Source of the DNA: Liquidambar formosana
Taxonomy: Eukaryota; Streptophyta; Magnoliopsida; Saxifragales; Altingiaceae
Length of the DNA stretch: 64,000 bases
Assembly (NCBI GenBank): GCA_039720395.1
Contig: CM077820.1
Location: 15,027,848-15,091,847, forward strand
Direction: 5' to 3'
A program made the position numbers and the translations under genes. The notes under the pieces were generated by a model. It was not told where the DNA came from. It did not search any database and saw only the letters and a list, made by a program, of their open reading frames with translations. Positions 20,636 to 33,137 of this stretch are shown one piece after another. The stretch's first letter is position 1. Every line of letters begins with the position of its first letter.

Positions 20636-21522
20636 TGTTGGAAAATATTGTCTTACTTATGTATAATTCTGTGAAAACAGTATGTATATAATACACGAAT
20701 TATTCTGGATTACTCAAACATACAGAATACAGAATATATAAAAGAAACCGAAATAAATTCTGAAAATTCACAAACTTATATAATACAGAAGATAATAAAA
20801 CAGAACCGGATTGATCAAGGCTAGTGTTTGACGCTATGTCCTTAAGACAGATTTCGCCCCTCACTTGGTGCTTTGAGTCTCACAGACGTCTGCCTCCCAA
20901 GATACAATGATCTGTACGCACAGAAGAAGCACTGCAATCTCTGCGTCTGGTGAACCCACTGTGTCCTTTCTCTCTCAGACAGTACGAAAAACAACCCAGA
21001 AGTGACTCTCCAGAACAGTCCAAAAGGCACATTGATCAGGTGTGTCTTTTGTTTATGACTGTTCTGGGTTAACAAACAGACATGACTTAACGGTAATTAA
21101 TTTAATTTGCAAAAATAAATTTTGCTTAAAAAATAACACACATGGGTCAGTCTTCTTGACCCGACCCGGCTCGGTGCGGGCTGGCGCGCGCGTGTGTTTT
21201 TGGGTCCAAACCCAATGTTGGCTAGGTCCTCCCTCCTCACAAAACTTGGGTGCCCTTTGGGCCCAAACCATAGGTCCAAAGTATGTGTATATGAATTCAC
21301 TCAGAATTTCATAGTTATTCAATGTGGGACAAGCCTTATTACCATTCTTCAACCAACTATTCAAAGGTGACTTTAGAGAACAATTTCTCATTTACCCATT
21401 AATGATTTTGGCCAATTAAATATTCGAATTAAATCTCCACATAGAGATTAACTAATTCCAACATGGACCCACCTCAAATTATACATGGGACCCACTTTAA
21501 TAAATGGCCAATATCTCTAACA
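20636..21522. mobile_element. Solo LTR with 5-bp target duplication TGGAC
   Basis: An 887-base segment begins TGTTGGAAAATATTG and ends ATATCTCTAACA, the standard TG...CA ends with a short inverted terminal match. It is flanked by TGGAC at 20631-20635 and 21523-21527. The paralogous stretch at 22475-22530 reads GGTCATGATTGAACAATATA with no insert. No internal retrotransposon genes or second LTR are present, so this is a solo LTR left by recombination. Its inner part is richer in GC and holds CGGCTCGGTGCGGGCTGGCG. Confidence 0.88.
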
Positions 21523-21527
21523 TGGAC

Positions 21528-22440
21528 AACATAATTAGTTTTTGGCTTACAACTAGACCTCTAACAGGCAAGTTTGGACAATGGGCTTATGGCCCTCCGC
21601 TCTCATAAAAACCCCTTAACCTAACCTCTTAGAGTCCAATAAAAGATAAATACAACATTTGCCGTAGATTACACGGTGAAAGGGCCCCTCTCTCTTGAAC
21701 GAAGAAACTTTCATAAAGGTAATGGTGATAGTTGAACGTGAGATGATGAATGCACGGTAGCTGGAATTAATGCACCTTATTTCCCTATCTTGCTGTCTAC
21801 TTTGGCTACAGTCCAAAAGAATTGGTACATGATTACATTGAAAATTCAAAGGCTCTATGATAAGAGACTCGATTTACCAAAATTACAGTCTCCACTCTCT
21901 ACCTACCAAGTGATATGGTTCAAATGGTTCCATTCAACTTTCCAAGTACTAACCAAATCATTCTATGCAACCAAAAGGTAATAACCAAGTGATACGGGTA
22001 AATCTTGTACATTACAATTCATCCGTTTCTTGCAATACAGATGAGTTGATTTTCTTTTTTGGCTAGATAAGATATACACACTAAAAAGAGAGTTGAACCT
22101 ATGACCTTCTAAAATCTTTCCACTTTTAAAGGAAAAACATGTGGCGAGGTACAATAGAACAGACTTGAACGACATGCGTTGATACCAAGTTCAGTTTCCA
22201 ATTTAAAAGCCTAAGCTTATAAGTGGAGGACCCAAATAAGTATATGAAGACATGTTAAACTTGATATTTAGTCAATGTGAGATGTGGTATTTTTTGCAAG
22301 ACAAGAGAGATGCACAGTGAAGGGAAATAATAGATTGATTTGATGACTTTAGAACATTGTGCTGATTTTTTTTTTTTTTTTTTCTTTTTCCAAGTTAAAC
22401 CCTTGGAGTTTTCCTTTCTTTTCTTTTTTTCATTTTTTCC
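21528..22440. repeat. Duplicated spacer, copy 1
   Basis: Sequence around 21640-21990 (CACGGTGAAAGGGCC, GAACGAAGAAACTTTCATAAA, TTGAAAATTCAAAGGCT) recurs at 22550-22790. From 22030, TGAACCTATGACCTTCTAAA and GATACCAAGTTCAGTTTCCA resemble a dispersed plant retroelement tail, which I could not classify. No gene. Confidence 0.5.
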
Positions 22441-22800
22441 TTTAAAATAATAAGTTTATAATGGTCTTAAGTCAAATGACTTAAAAATTATTTGGTCATG
22501 ATTGAACAATATAATTAGTTTGGTCTACAACTAGACCCACTACATTTGCCTTGGATTCCACGGTGAAAGGGCCGTCTCTCTTGAACAAAGAAACTTTCAT
22601 AAAGGTGATGGTGATGCATATGGCTGAATGTGAGATGATGCATGCACGGTAGCTAGAATTTATGCACCTTAATTCAATTCCCTATCTGCATTCTACTTTG
22701 GCTACAGTCCAAAACAATTGCTACTTGATTACATTGAAAATTCAAAGGCTTTCTACGATAAGAGACTCGATTTACCAATTACAATCTATATACCAAGTGA
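22441..22800. repeat. Duplicated spacer, copy 2 (holds the LTR empty site)
   Basis: Diverged copy of 20600-20635 joined to 21523-21880, without the LTR. It shows that the spacer was duplicated and that the LTR entered only one copy. Confidence 0.6.
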
Positions 22801-24583
22801 AATGAAATTCTAATAGTGAGTTTTATGCATTCCATACAGTGTGTGTTTCATATTAGCAGGAATTGAAATCCTTGTGTGTATTGATAATATGAGGTGAAAC
22901 TGATTTGAAGAGGACATCAAGTTTGTACTCTTGACTGACTCCACGAAGTCTTTGCATACACATGCTTATGTGTATGCGCATGAAATTTTATATATATAAT
23001 GTATTGTGCGAGTAATTTCTGTAGCTTTTTCAAAAACCATCAAATGCTTCATCCATGAAATATGATGAAGGAAATTAATGTTTCCTCAGACATGATGGAA
23101 ATCATTGTGAAGGGGATATTTGATGGCTCTCAAATGAGCAATTGTATGACTTCTCTTCCCAGCCTTCTATATATACAAATCACTCATCGGGCCATTATTT
23201 CCATAAGTGCATCCTTCTATTTTTATTTTTATTTTTGTTCTGTTTTAATACTCAGATAGAGTTAAACTCTGAGACATTGGTGTAACAAAATATCTGACAG
23301 TTCCTCTAGATGGCCAATTAACCACAATTGTAGCTAAAATTAGCACAATCTCCAAACTAAAAAGCAACAAGTTAAAGTGAATTATAAGTTCATTTGAGTT
23401 AAAGGTCCCTTGTTTTTTTACCTGAAAAAGGGCCAAACATTAAAAGCGTTTCTTATAATGTACATGAGCTCTTGGGACTCACAATGGCCCATGGGTTTTG
23501 GCCCGCCTGGAATGGAGTTTTAGAAAAATCATTCTGGAATTAGATCTAGTATCTGTCTTTGGTACTTATCGCCACTATCCAAAAGGAACAATGCGTGGTT
23601 TAATTTCCCTACTCCGCATATAAGTTAAGACTGTGTTGGCAACTTCTCTCTCTCTTTTTTTTTAAAAAAAAAAAAAATTAAAGAGTAGAAGCATTAAAAA
23701 ATAACCTAGCATCCCAATAAGATATGCCTGCTAGAATGATAAACATGACTTCAATTCATAATAAGTTAATAAAAGGACGAATGCAAGGAAAGGTAACTCC
23801 CGTTGTCTACGTCATGTAAAAGATAAAAAATTTCAAACAATGCTTAGAGTGGACTGAGCAAAAAATGCTTAGAAGCTTTTGAGCCCCCTACTCTGTACAA
23901 GCCCGTAAAGCCATATTTTCTTACTTGCCATTGTGTTGCTTCCTTATTAGTTCCCTGCGCAACTTTTTTGTCCATTTAATCACTGCATTACCTGATGCCA
24001 CCAATGTATTTTATTGGTGAAATGATGACAACCTTTGAATCTTCTTCCTATTTTGATGAGACAGCTATTTTGTTGAACACATCCAAATTGGAACCGAGTG
24101 AGTTCTTGATATTTTTTCCTTTGAGATTTCAATAACATATGTGTGTGTGGGTAGGCACATTCACATCATTTTTATAAAATTCTTGTTAGTTACATGAAGT
24201 TATTCATTCCATTTCATCTATTATAGGAATAGAATAAATTTTGTTAATTAGTTTAGTTTGTTCGCTAGAAAACTTGAACTTGCTGAAAGTATGAATTATA
24301 TGTGATAAACCATGCCATTGTACATTATTGTTATGTTATGTTGTTACGAATGGTTTAGAAGGTTGTTGGAATTTTGGCAACATTGCTGTGTTTTGTTATC
24401 TATAATTAATAATTAATATATTATTACATCATGATGATGTCATGTTTTGTTTTTGGTTGACCTGAAGGTTGAACCGAAATAGTCAAAAGTCGAAAACAGA
24501 ACTTGTGACCTAGGCTCTTTTTGCTAACATTGTTTGTGTTTCGGGAGTTACTGACGGTTTACATTATCAGTTTTCCGATTGGA
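22801..24583. other. Non-coding stretch, nothing recognised
   Basis: AT-rich with short homopolymers (23650-23680). No protein family, RNA gene or paired repeats were seen. A T-rich tract before a possible exon-like region near 23940-24060 leaves open that this is the left part of the decayed gene suggested at 25913. Confidence 0.35.
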
Positions 24584-25045
24584 CAAGGACGGAGCCAAGG
24601 ATGCTGAGGAGGGGGGTGGGGGGGAGGGGCAGCTGCCTCCCATGGTTTTGTTAAATGAATATTTTTATACTTCAAACTTTTTTTACATTTTAGATTTGCC
24701 TCACCTAAATTTTATTAACCCCTAATTATCAAAAAAAAAAAAATTATTAACCCCTTTTATTTTTCTTTCTCACCCCAATTATTTTTTATTTTTTCCTCCT
24801 TATAAAAGTTCCCAATCCCCACAATCTCTTGTTTCACTAAGAGAGACCTAATAGTCCTTTCGATCACCCACTAAAATATGATTTATCAATGAATTATAAA
24901 ATTTTTGTAATTTTTTCTACCTCAAAATCACAAGATAAAAGACAAAATTTTAACTAAAGCTTCTTCAATTTTTCGAATGAGGATAAAGTACTAACAACCA
25001 ATCAAAGTTCACCTCCCCTAAAGGAAATTCCTTACTCCATCCCTG
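24584..25045. mobile_element. hAT-like MITE with 8-bp target duplication
   Basis: The ends are inverted: CAAGGACGGAGCCAAGGATG at the left and CTTACTCCATCCCTG at the right. The flanks CGATTGGA (24576-24583) and CGGTTGGA (25046-25053) differ by one base, as expected for an aged 8-base duplication. It is related to the GGCTCCGCCCCTG-ended elements at 48824 and 53220. Confidence 0.7.
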
Positions 25046-25053
25046 CGGTTGGA

Positions 25054-25912
25054 TGAATGGTTTAGTGTTAAAAACATTTGGAGCGCCAGGTATCTAGTTA
25101 ACATACAAGTCCCTTTTTTTTTTTCTTTTTCTTTTTTTTTACTAAGGATTTAGGTAACCAGTCCACTATAACATGTGAAATGTGTTACAAAACTTCAAGA
25201 AGGTAGTGAGCTATTAAATGTCATATGTCGACGTGAATGAGAAAATGGAGATTGAGGTATGAATGACAAGAAAGGGATAAATGTTTTGAGTAACCAAGTG
25301 ATAGTAGGGATTGGGGTTCAAAATTGATATCCGTTACTAATTTGGTTTAAATTTTCTATTTTATTTTTCCCTTCCCTTTTCAGAGAGTTCTGAACAGTAG
25401 AAGGAATTCTTTTCCTCTATTAAACAGATGACCCTGCTTAAATGATTAGTTTGTTTCTTATTGTGACTTGCGAGGAACTTATGTATGTAATTATAATATT
25501 TCTGAATCAAGGTTGTTTTCACGGACAATCAAAATCGAGGGAAAAAGTGTATTGATGCTATTAGAGGGTGCCTGTAATTTTAACTTTGGTACACTATATT
25601 ATTGGAGACTTTGAGTAAAATGAAATGAAGCCTTTATGTCATTTCCTTGAAAATAGCATTGCAAAACTATATGCATTTTATGTTGCGTCCTATCCAACTG
25701 TGCAGCTCAAGTTTTCTTAATTTAATGTATGAGTCAAAGGATACGAGATCTTAATTCCATCAATTCTCAACATTCTCACCGCTGTGTGTTTTTGTGTTCT
25801 TCAAGGAGCCCTCGTTTCAAGTTTCGCCTGATGTTGCAAAATTCGGCATTATTCAAATATTCTTAGGGTGCCTCATTATTATTTAATTATTTGTCAAATC
25901 CTTAAAATTGCA
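25054..25912. other. Non-coding stretch
   Basis: AT-rich. No gene was recognised. It ends with TTAAAATTGCAG, a plausible splice acceptor for the next feature. Confidence 0.35.
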
Positions 25913-26143
25913 GGAGTGGAAGGGAGAGCCCACAATGCAAATCATTAAACAGAGACAGGGATAGGGAAAAATGACACGGATAGGGACCGGAACAGGCACA
26001 CCATGACAGAGATAGAAATAGATCTCATGATGCAGAAAGCACAAGGGGAAGGGACTGAGAGAAGAGTGGAAGTAGGGAGAGGGATGATCATGGCAGGCAT
26101 AAAAGGCAGAGAGAGACAGGGATAGAAGGAGAAAGGGTAAAAT
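25913..26143 (+). pseudogene. Degenerate RD/RE-repeat exon (SR-like protein)
   Basis: After a TTGCAG acceptor the sequence is made of AGAGACAGGGATAGG-type units. Read across two frames it gives runs such as HDRDRNRSHDAESTRGRD and GSRERDDHGRHKRQRE. Alternating Arg-Asp and Arg-Glu is typical of splicing and nuclear speckle proteins. A frame change near 26000 and in-frame stops (for example TGA in GGGACTGAGAG) break it. The parent gene cannot be named. A purine-rich low-complexity tract is the alternative explanation. Confidence 0.4.
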
Positions 26144-27049
26144 GAGTCTTCAAATTGTGGCATTGCACCAAAGCACAATTCCTCCTGCAGAATGAAGTGG
26201 AAATCTGTTTAAATAATCTGACAGTTTATTTTCCTTGGAGTTGCCCTTCAAAAATTGGTGGTAGTTTGAATGACGATGAATTGAAATGGGGGCTTAAGAT
26301 GGTTTTAGGTTTTAGAGCATCTGCCATGAGAGATGTGAAGTATGAAAATATCCATCTATGTCCATTAACAATCAGTAAGAGAACTGGTTCTTGTTCAACT
26401 ATATTGTAGTTTGTATGTAATTTGGTTTCTAAAATTTCAAAGTCAAAAGAGTGTTTCAATGAGGGATGATCAGCTGTTTTTCCTTAATCTACTGTCTTTT
26501 TGGGTACAGCTTTTTTCTTAAGCTACCATGAGGATGTGAGTCAATTTCATATTTGATTTTGGGTATACATGTTTCTAATTTCACTGCGGATACAGTTTGT
26601 ATAGCAGGTTCTTGACCACTGAGCATTCCGCTTATCTTTTGGGATCGACACTGCCTGAAGGGGAATTGGTCTGCGTTTTCTACTTTTGGGGTAAAACTTA
26701 TTCTTGTGCCATTGAAATGTGTTTGCCATGGATTTGAAAAGGCTCTGGTTTCCGAGAGGATGAGGGTTAGGATATGAATCATTTAAAAATGATTTTTGGC
26801 AAAGCATTTTTATATCCTCCTTCCTGTTTGCTGCGCCTAGTTCGATCAGCTGGTTGTAATCGAGTGAAGTTAGTAGCTATTACATTTCCAGCACTAGTTC
26901 GATCAGCTGGTTGTAATTGTCGATCAGTCGACTACAACTGGTCGAGATACCCTTTGACTAGTCGAACTAAGCCAAAAATTGAAATTAAACAGTGACTTCA
27001 AATTTGCTTACCACAGAATTTTTAATTGAGAGCGGCTATTGCAACCCTT
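26144..27049. other. Unrecognised low-copy stretch
   Basis: Two moderately open frames (plus 26155-26409, minus 26489-26782) show no family that I recognise. At 26836-26968 the unit AGTTCGATCAGCTGGTTGTA occurs twice and is then mirrored (CGACTACAACTGGTCGA, GACTAGTCGAACT), forming a strong hairpin. The rest may be the 3' part of the gene suggested at 25913. Confidence 0.35.
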
Positions 27050-28580
27050 CAAACTTTATTTGTAAATCAAATTATATAACGGGTTACAATTTGGGACTAG
27101 TGGGTAGAAAAATATAGAAATAGAATCACATTTAGATGGGTTTTTAAATAGTAACAGTTTTGCGAAAAAATTAGGTTAATCGGATGAGTCTTAATCATTC
27201 GATTCGCATGACGCATTTTTTCTAAAAATTCTGTCAGAAAAATCAAATTAATGCACTAAACCCATCAATTAATGGATGCTCATCATTAATTTCTTGCGGC
27301 TGACGGGGTGGAATTCTATGGTCACTTGGCCAAACTTGACACGTGCTCAAACCCTTGGACCGAGATTTTGTGTGATACAAATCAAAAAAAAATGATCAAG
27401 GTAGCGCTAGCACTGCAAGTCTGCAACCAATGACCATCCCTTGAGCTTTCAATTCACAAAGCCTTGATAGATATATCTAACTGAAAAGTTCGAAAAAAGG
27501 GGTGACTCATTGTGTAATATTGTACTCTCTGCGTTTTGTGCTAAAGAAGTAGCTATTAAGCATGCGACCTAACAGTGGATTGTTCCAATAAGAAGTAGTC
27601 ACTAAAATAAGATTAAGAATACTTGGTGTAGTTTTGATGCTCAAATAAAGTCTTTTGCCCACTATTAATCTCATGACGTCTTGCTTATGGCAATACCACA
27701 ATTGTGCAAATGCAAAGAGTGTTACAAAATTTTGTCACAGGGCGTGTGGCAGAGACCCCTGTCGATATCCCTTAGCAGCCTACTTTTGCCCCATTGCATG
27801 CTACTTTTCCCATTACAATCTAAAACAAAAGCAAATGCTCCAAATTATTAATCCTGCTGGTTTTGTGCACTTAATTTACTCGAAGGAACCATCCGTCAAT
27901 ATTGAATTAGAATATTTGAAAAGACTGGAGTCATCATTGTAGTTGATGTTATAGGATCCATTCTTACAAATTCATAAAATGCCACTATTCTGAATTCTCA
28001 CTCGTATTTGTGATGAAGACCATCATTTTCTTTGATTTATTAATTTAAGGTGATGCATTTGTACTTTCAATATTATATAAAACTTGTTGAATTACATAAT
28101 TTCGAATTAGACACCCAAACAGGTTCTTAATGATTCCCGTTCATTTTTGTTGTTGACGTAACAAATTTCCAAGGTCACTTGGCCAAACCTGAGCCCTACT
28201 CACACTCCAGTCGTGGCAACGTTTGTCTCCGTTGTGACATATGCCATTAAATGGTCTAATTAACAAGGCACTCCCCTCAATATATTCCAAATTTTAATAA
28301 TCATGTTGATCATTTCTTACCTTGTAAATCAACAATTTTTTGAAAGGATTTATTTAATTTCTTAATATTAGTTTTTAAACTCATTCATCTCAATTGTTAT
28401 GGTCAATGGCATATAGTCAAGTGACATTTGTTTCAATTGTTAAGTAAGTGTTCTTGGATTCAAACTCATGAATGAATATTGATACTCATTTATTGATACC
28501 AAGCGGAATTAGGGATAAAAGAAGATTCTATCGATTATAAAAAAAGAAAAAATTAAAATTAAAATTCTTAGTCGTCATGA
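27050..28580. repeat. RLP upstream repeat, copy 6, and spacer
   Basis: 27050-27650 follows the module order (GGAATTCTATGGTCACTTGG, TTGTACTCTCTGCGTTTTG, TTAAGAATACTTGGTGTA). 27720-27890 matches 15600-15750. 28130-28330 matches 15790-15900. No gene. Confidence 0.6.
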
Positions 28581-29530
28581 GGTTTTTGCACCCATGGCAC
28601 TTTTACTTGTCGTATTGACAAGGAGCACAAGTGAGTCTTCTATGTTACTGTGACATGGTCTCGTAGTGTCACGGGCCAATAGGAATCAAGCAAAGTGAGA
28701 TGATAGGGATAAAAAGTACTTTGACAATTCCACTTTGATTGATCCCTTTTGGTTTGTGACACCACATCAGCCGTATCATAGTTACAAGGAAATTTTTCTC
28801 AAGAAGCACTCCTGCATGGTACGCAAGTGAATGTAGGGTGGCAAAAAACAAGGATGGGTCTGGCCCATATATGTAGCCCAAGTTTTGATACCCTAAAGTC
28901 CTAATCCCTCTCCCATTTTCTTAGTGTTCCATTTGGGTATGGACCCGGGTTGGAACCATTTAAATGTTTTGTGTAAATTTTGGGTTTGGATTTGACATTA
29001 TGATCCTGCTGCAGCTGTAATTCAGGCTTGGCCATGATCTAGACCGGAATACTCTGTTTAATCTGGTTCTAGACAGGTTAACCAAAGTGATATATCAAAC
29101 CTTTATAACAAAATGTCAAAATTTATTTTGAAACAAAACATATGATCTTATTCAACAAAAGACCCTTCTAGCATGACAGCCAAACATGACTAATTTTATT
29201 ATTTATTTATTTATTTATTTTAAGGTTTGGAAAAAATCCACTTTTTCTTATCTAAGTGATCGTGATTTGATTGTCAATACTTTTAACAATAACAGACTGT
29301 AATGTAAGCTTTTTCCTTCGACGAACAAAGTGGGCAACCTCTAAAGCAGAAAGTTGTTCTAGTTTTAAGAATTAAATTGGGATAGGTACATGAACCCTTT
29401 TATATAATAGCACAGAACCCGAAACCGAACCTGAAACCAAATGTTTCGGCAAATCAGCAGCTGAAGGTATTGTATTCATTAGACGCACCATCCTGCTTTA
29501 CCTAGGTCTTCTACGCAACAATCAAGCAAG
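28581..29530 (+). repeat. LPA2-intron-like segment
   Basis: Diverged copy of LPA2 intron DNA (about 6180-6720): CTTGGCCATGATCTAGACCG, ATATGATCTTATTCAACAAA and ATAGGTACATGAACCC. It follows an RLP upstream repeat, as at 57.6 kb. The LPA2 exon 2 is not present here. The kinase fragment comes next. Confidence 0.55.
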
Positions 29531-29768
29531 CATGCATTGATTCATTGAACCAAGCCATGTACTAAGCACCGTGATTTACCTTTGCATTCCTCAAATGTTG
29601 TTTTTGAATGTAGTCTGGGGTTTCTGATTATTTCATTTCAAATTAGAGTAAAAAAAACAAGCATGAAAAGCTTCTAATATATTTTGTTATCCTTCACATG
29701 CAGATGCAAGAAGAAGGCTAGAGATTGCAGGTTATATCGTCCACTGACTCTTACATAATCACTTATTA

Positions 29769-30275
29769 GGGACTAGATACTCTTATGCTGATATTAAGAG
29801 AATTACAAATCAATTTAAGGAAAAATTGGGTCAATGAGGTTATGGAACTGTGTTCAAAGGGAAGCTTTCCAATGAAACTCTTGTTGCTGTAAAGACGCTA
29901 AACAATTTCATGGGAAATGGGGAAGAGTTCATCAATGAAGTGGGAACAATGAGTACAACTCATCATGTCAATGTTGTTGGCTTGGTGGGTTGTTGTGCAG
30001 ATGGATTCCAATGAGCTCTTGGTTATGAGTTCTTACCAAATGAGTTGCTAGAGAAATTCATATTTTCAGCAGATGATAAGAATCGTTTTCTTGGTCGGGA
30101 GGAGCTCCAAGATATTGCTGTAGGCATAGACAAAGGAATTGAGTATCTACACCAAGGGTGTGACCAGCGACTCCTCCATTTTGATATCAAACCTCATAAT
30201 ATTTTGCTAGACAACAACTTCAATCCCAAGATCGCTGACTTCGGTTTGGCTAAGTTGTGTCCCAAGGATTCAAAT
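29769..30275 (+). pseudogene. LRK10-like receptor kinase fragment
   Basis: Encodes the first half of a plant receptor-kinase domain of the LRK10L class. RYSYADIKRITNQFKEKLGQ leads into the glycine loop (GYGTVFKG), the ATP lysine in LVAVKTL, and a VVGLVGCCADGFQ segment. The catalytic loop [14 protein letters not shown] has HFD in place of HRD, as is usual in this class, and [11 protein letters not shown] follows. Two in-frame TGA codons (29835-29837, replacing a loop glycine, and 30012-30014) disable it. Family similarity stops at about 30275, before the activation segment and C-lobe, at the join with the Mediator-associated gene on the other strand. The membrane-spanning and extracellular parts are missing. 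Confidence 0.85.
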
Positions 30276-33137
30276 GGAGGAGAATTAATCCTATTTTTTA
30301 TCTTCTTCAATTTCCCTTCATGAGAATGCTCGAAAGACCCTGAAGAAGTAACTCCACTATAACCAAGTCCTGAATCTTGAGTAGACTGGTCCATGTCAAC
30401 AGTGGGTTCATGGACTTGTCTTCTCTTTGAAGGCTTTGATTGCTCCCCAACGTCAGACAAAGAATTGCCAGGCCTGCTACTACGTGTGGAGGCTGCACGT
30501 CCACTAGCCGATCGTGAGTTCCTTAATCTACTACCTTGCAAAGCAGTTGCAAAATGATGGGAAGAATTTGTCAGTGACGTTCCACCAGATCTCTGATACA
30601 TTTGTCTCACATTGTTGGAATTCAATTTTTCAAGTTCATTAGGCTCTGGGTAATGGACAAGGGAAACACACCGTGAAATCTTCCCAACTGCGAACAAGAT
30701 AAAAAACTATGTCACGAGAGTGCGTAAAAACTTATTCTCAAAATGCCTGGATTACACCCATTATGTGGTGGTTTTGGATTCACATTATACACTAGCATGG
30801 GGAGAGGTAATTGCTTACGGAGTTATGGGATATTACCAGATTTGGGCAGCATTTAATTAAGGCTTAACATGCAAGGATATTATAGGAGAGGATTGTGTGC
30901 CTTCAAGCGTTAATCCAATCCAAGGTTTCCAATAGCCTTATTCAGTATAAAAAGCAAGGGCTTTGTGATTGAACTTATCATCTTGACTCACGACTACTTT
31001 CAAGTTTCAAGTTCAGGGGAAAATTCTGATAGGGGAAAATTCCAAGGTTTACAGTTTCACCTTTTCAATTTTTCTTGACATTTACATACATGGAGTCGTC
31101 TTGCAATAAAGCTTACGGCCAAAGTTTATAAATGATTTCACAAATCCATCCAATTCAACAGTGTTTATCCTCCAAGATTCCCTACCTCCCCAAGCCAAGC
31201 CTCTGAAGTGCTTTGGCCTAATATAATCTGCATTTATCAACTACGTACCTTTAAAACATGGCATTTTAAAAATTAAACAGCAATGACTGACATGTCCACT
31301 TTTGCCCAAGAACGTCATATTTGTCATGGGCACTCTTGACTAACATGTTTTCCTAAAATTTTGTTGATTTTCTTGGGCTTTCATGACTTCTCTTTCAAAT
31401 TTTCTATATATCTACCTTGACTTTCTAGACCTAAATAAGCTTGTGATTTGTTGATGAACTGAAGCTAGTTTTTGGCCAATCATAAACTTCTTAATTTTAC
31501 TTTGAAGTCATGAGACAATTATAATTTTAAAATTGGATATGCCAACCAAAGCTGTGTGTGCGTGGGTGGGTGGGCGTGTGTGTGTGTGTGTACATATATA
31601 ATAGATAATGGAACCAAATAACATCATAATGATAAGAGGGAATAAATGCAGCTTTAGACCAACAGATTACAATCTAAAACCAGTTCATTACTTCATTATA
31701 AAATATGTCTTCACATGGATATGCCTGTCAGACTTGAGTTGGAACCAGATTGGACCAAAAACCAATTTCCCAAATGGGCCCATCAATTCTCAGGGTGAAT
31801 TGAACAAAGTTGCACTGTCATGTAAACAAATGTGCCTCAACAACAGATAGAAAGAGAAGACAAGCAAGACATTAGCACCAAGTTGCAAAAAAGCATTCTT
31901 GGGGACAAATAGGTGGGTTATATATGGTCCCTATAAACATGTCAAATCCCACATGGCAGGATAAATGTATTTTAGTTTAATTTATGCAACAAAGAAGTTA
32001 CATAATTGCAACCAGAAAATTAGCTGATTCTTAATCTTGCATAAAGGGTAATACAATCCCAAAACAATGTTAGGATATCCATAAAAAGAAATTTTTATTG
32101 AACATGGGGAAAAATGTTCATTGTTTCTGCTTACCAATTTTTGACTTGGATGCAGATGATAGAAAACTGTTGCATCTGGTTCTTGAGATGGAAAACTGAC
32201 CATGTCATATAGCTTTCCTGCCACACTGAGTAATATTGATGCACAATATAGAATTTTGCTAAAGAATGCATATACTACAATGGGTAAAGTCACATTCAGA
32301 TCAAGCTACTTTAGAGATTGGGTTTGCATGGTAACAGTGTAACATGGAAAAATGGGTGTAAAAATGAAAATTTTCCGTACACATCATTGATGGAAATTTA
32401 CACTCACCAGATGACCCCTCAAAACTGCCCAACTTTCCATCATGATGAAGCTTGAGTGACAATTCTTGCCCATCAAAATCAGGAGGCTGCGACACACATG
32501 AAGTAATATAATAAACTCAATGCCGCTAATAACCTTAAATTAAGCCACCCCACGCACCAACCCCCCCCCCCCCCAAAAAAAAAAAAAAAGAAAGAGAGAA
32601 GAAGAAGAAGAGGCCCATCACCATCAAAAAGAGAGAAAAAAGAAAAGAAGAAAGATTCCATTTGTTGCCATGGAGGGCATTTTGGATGTTTACTTTTATT
32701 TTAGTCTCTTCGGTTAGGCTGCCTCATCAAACAAGTTCACACTAAGTTGAGGTGACTGAAAACTAGGAATTTATCAACACAAGCCATTTGAACATTAGTT
32801 GGGCCACCACAAAACTTTTCTATGAAAGAAAATCGTTTCCTTCACTTTTATCTAGTGCAAGAAAATCACAACATCATCATAACTATTACAGTTTGTAATG
32901 AACCTTGTATTGTATTGTTCATCCCCGTGATTTGATGGAATCAACAGGAGCCTAAAGGCTGAAAGGAAATCTTACGTGATTAACAGGCCACTGAATTAGC
33001 CAAAGATCTGTTGAATCCGTCAAACGGAGTTCAACAAGTGGTTCCTTCACATCCTCCTGAAATTCTGGTGGAGGTTTATAACCCTCTTCAACAGCAGCAT
33101 TCATTTCCCTACTGAATTCATCTTGCCAACAAAATGT
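30276..33137 (-). pseudogene. Mediator-associated protein 2-like gene, copy 1, frameshifted
   Basis: Four exons with GT-AG borders: 32976-33137 (ATG at 33104-33102), 32408-32486, 32135-32217 and about 30276-30687. Joined, they give MNAAVEEGYKPPPEFQEDV, a LWLIQWPVNH end, PPDFDGQELSLKLHHDGKLG, KLYDMVSFPSQEPDATVF and VGKISRCVSLVHYPEPNELE, then a Ser/Arg-rich tail with [11 protein letters not shown] recognise this as the plant protein called Mediator-associated protein 2 (At5g64680 type), a small nuclear protein co-purified with Mediator; the name is from memory. Exon 3 is 83 bases where the second copy has 84. One A of an A-run (plus strand near 32163-32166) is missing, so the frame is lost before VGKIS and a stop follows soon. 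The natural stop codon is gone, because the sequence runs directly into the kinase fragment. I infer a pseudogene. Confidence 0.75.

Noticed and set aside
29440..29768. Upstream exons of the LRK10-like kinase (extracellular and membrane parts)
   Set aside because: I could not identify the expected cysteine-rich domain or a clean membrane helix, so the kinase fragment is started at 29769.
32479..32661. Minus-strand frame rich in Phe, Gly and Ser
   Set aside because: It is created by the C-run, A-run and purine tract in an intron.
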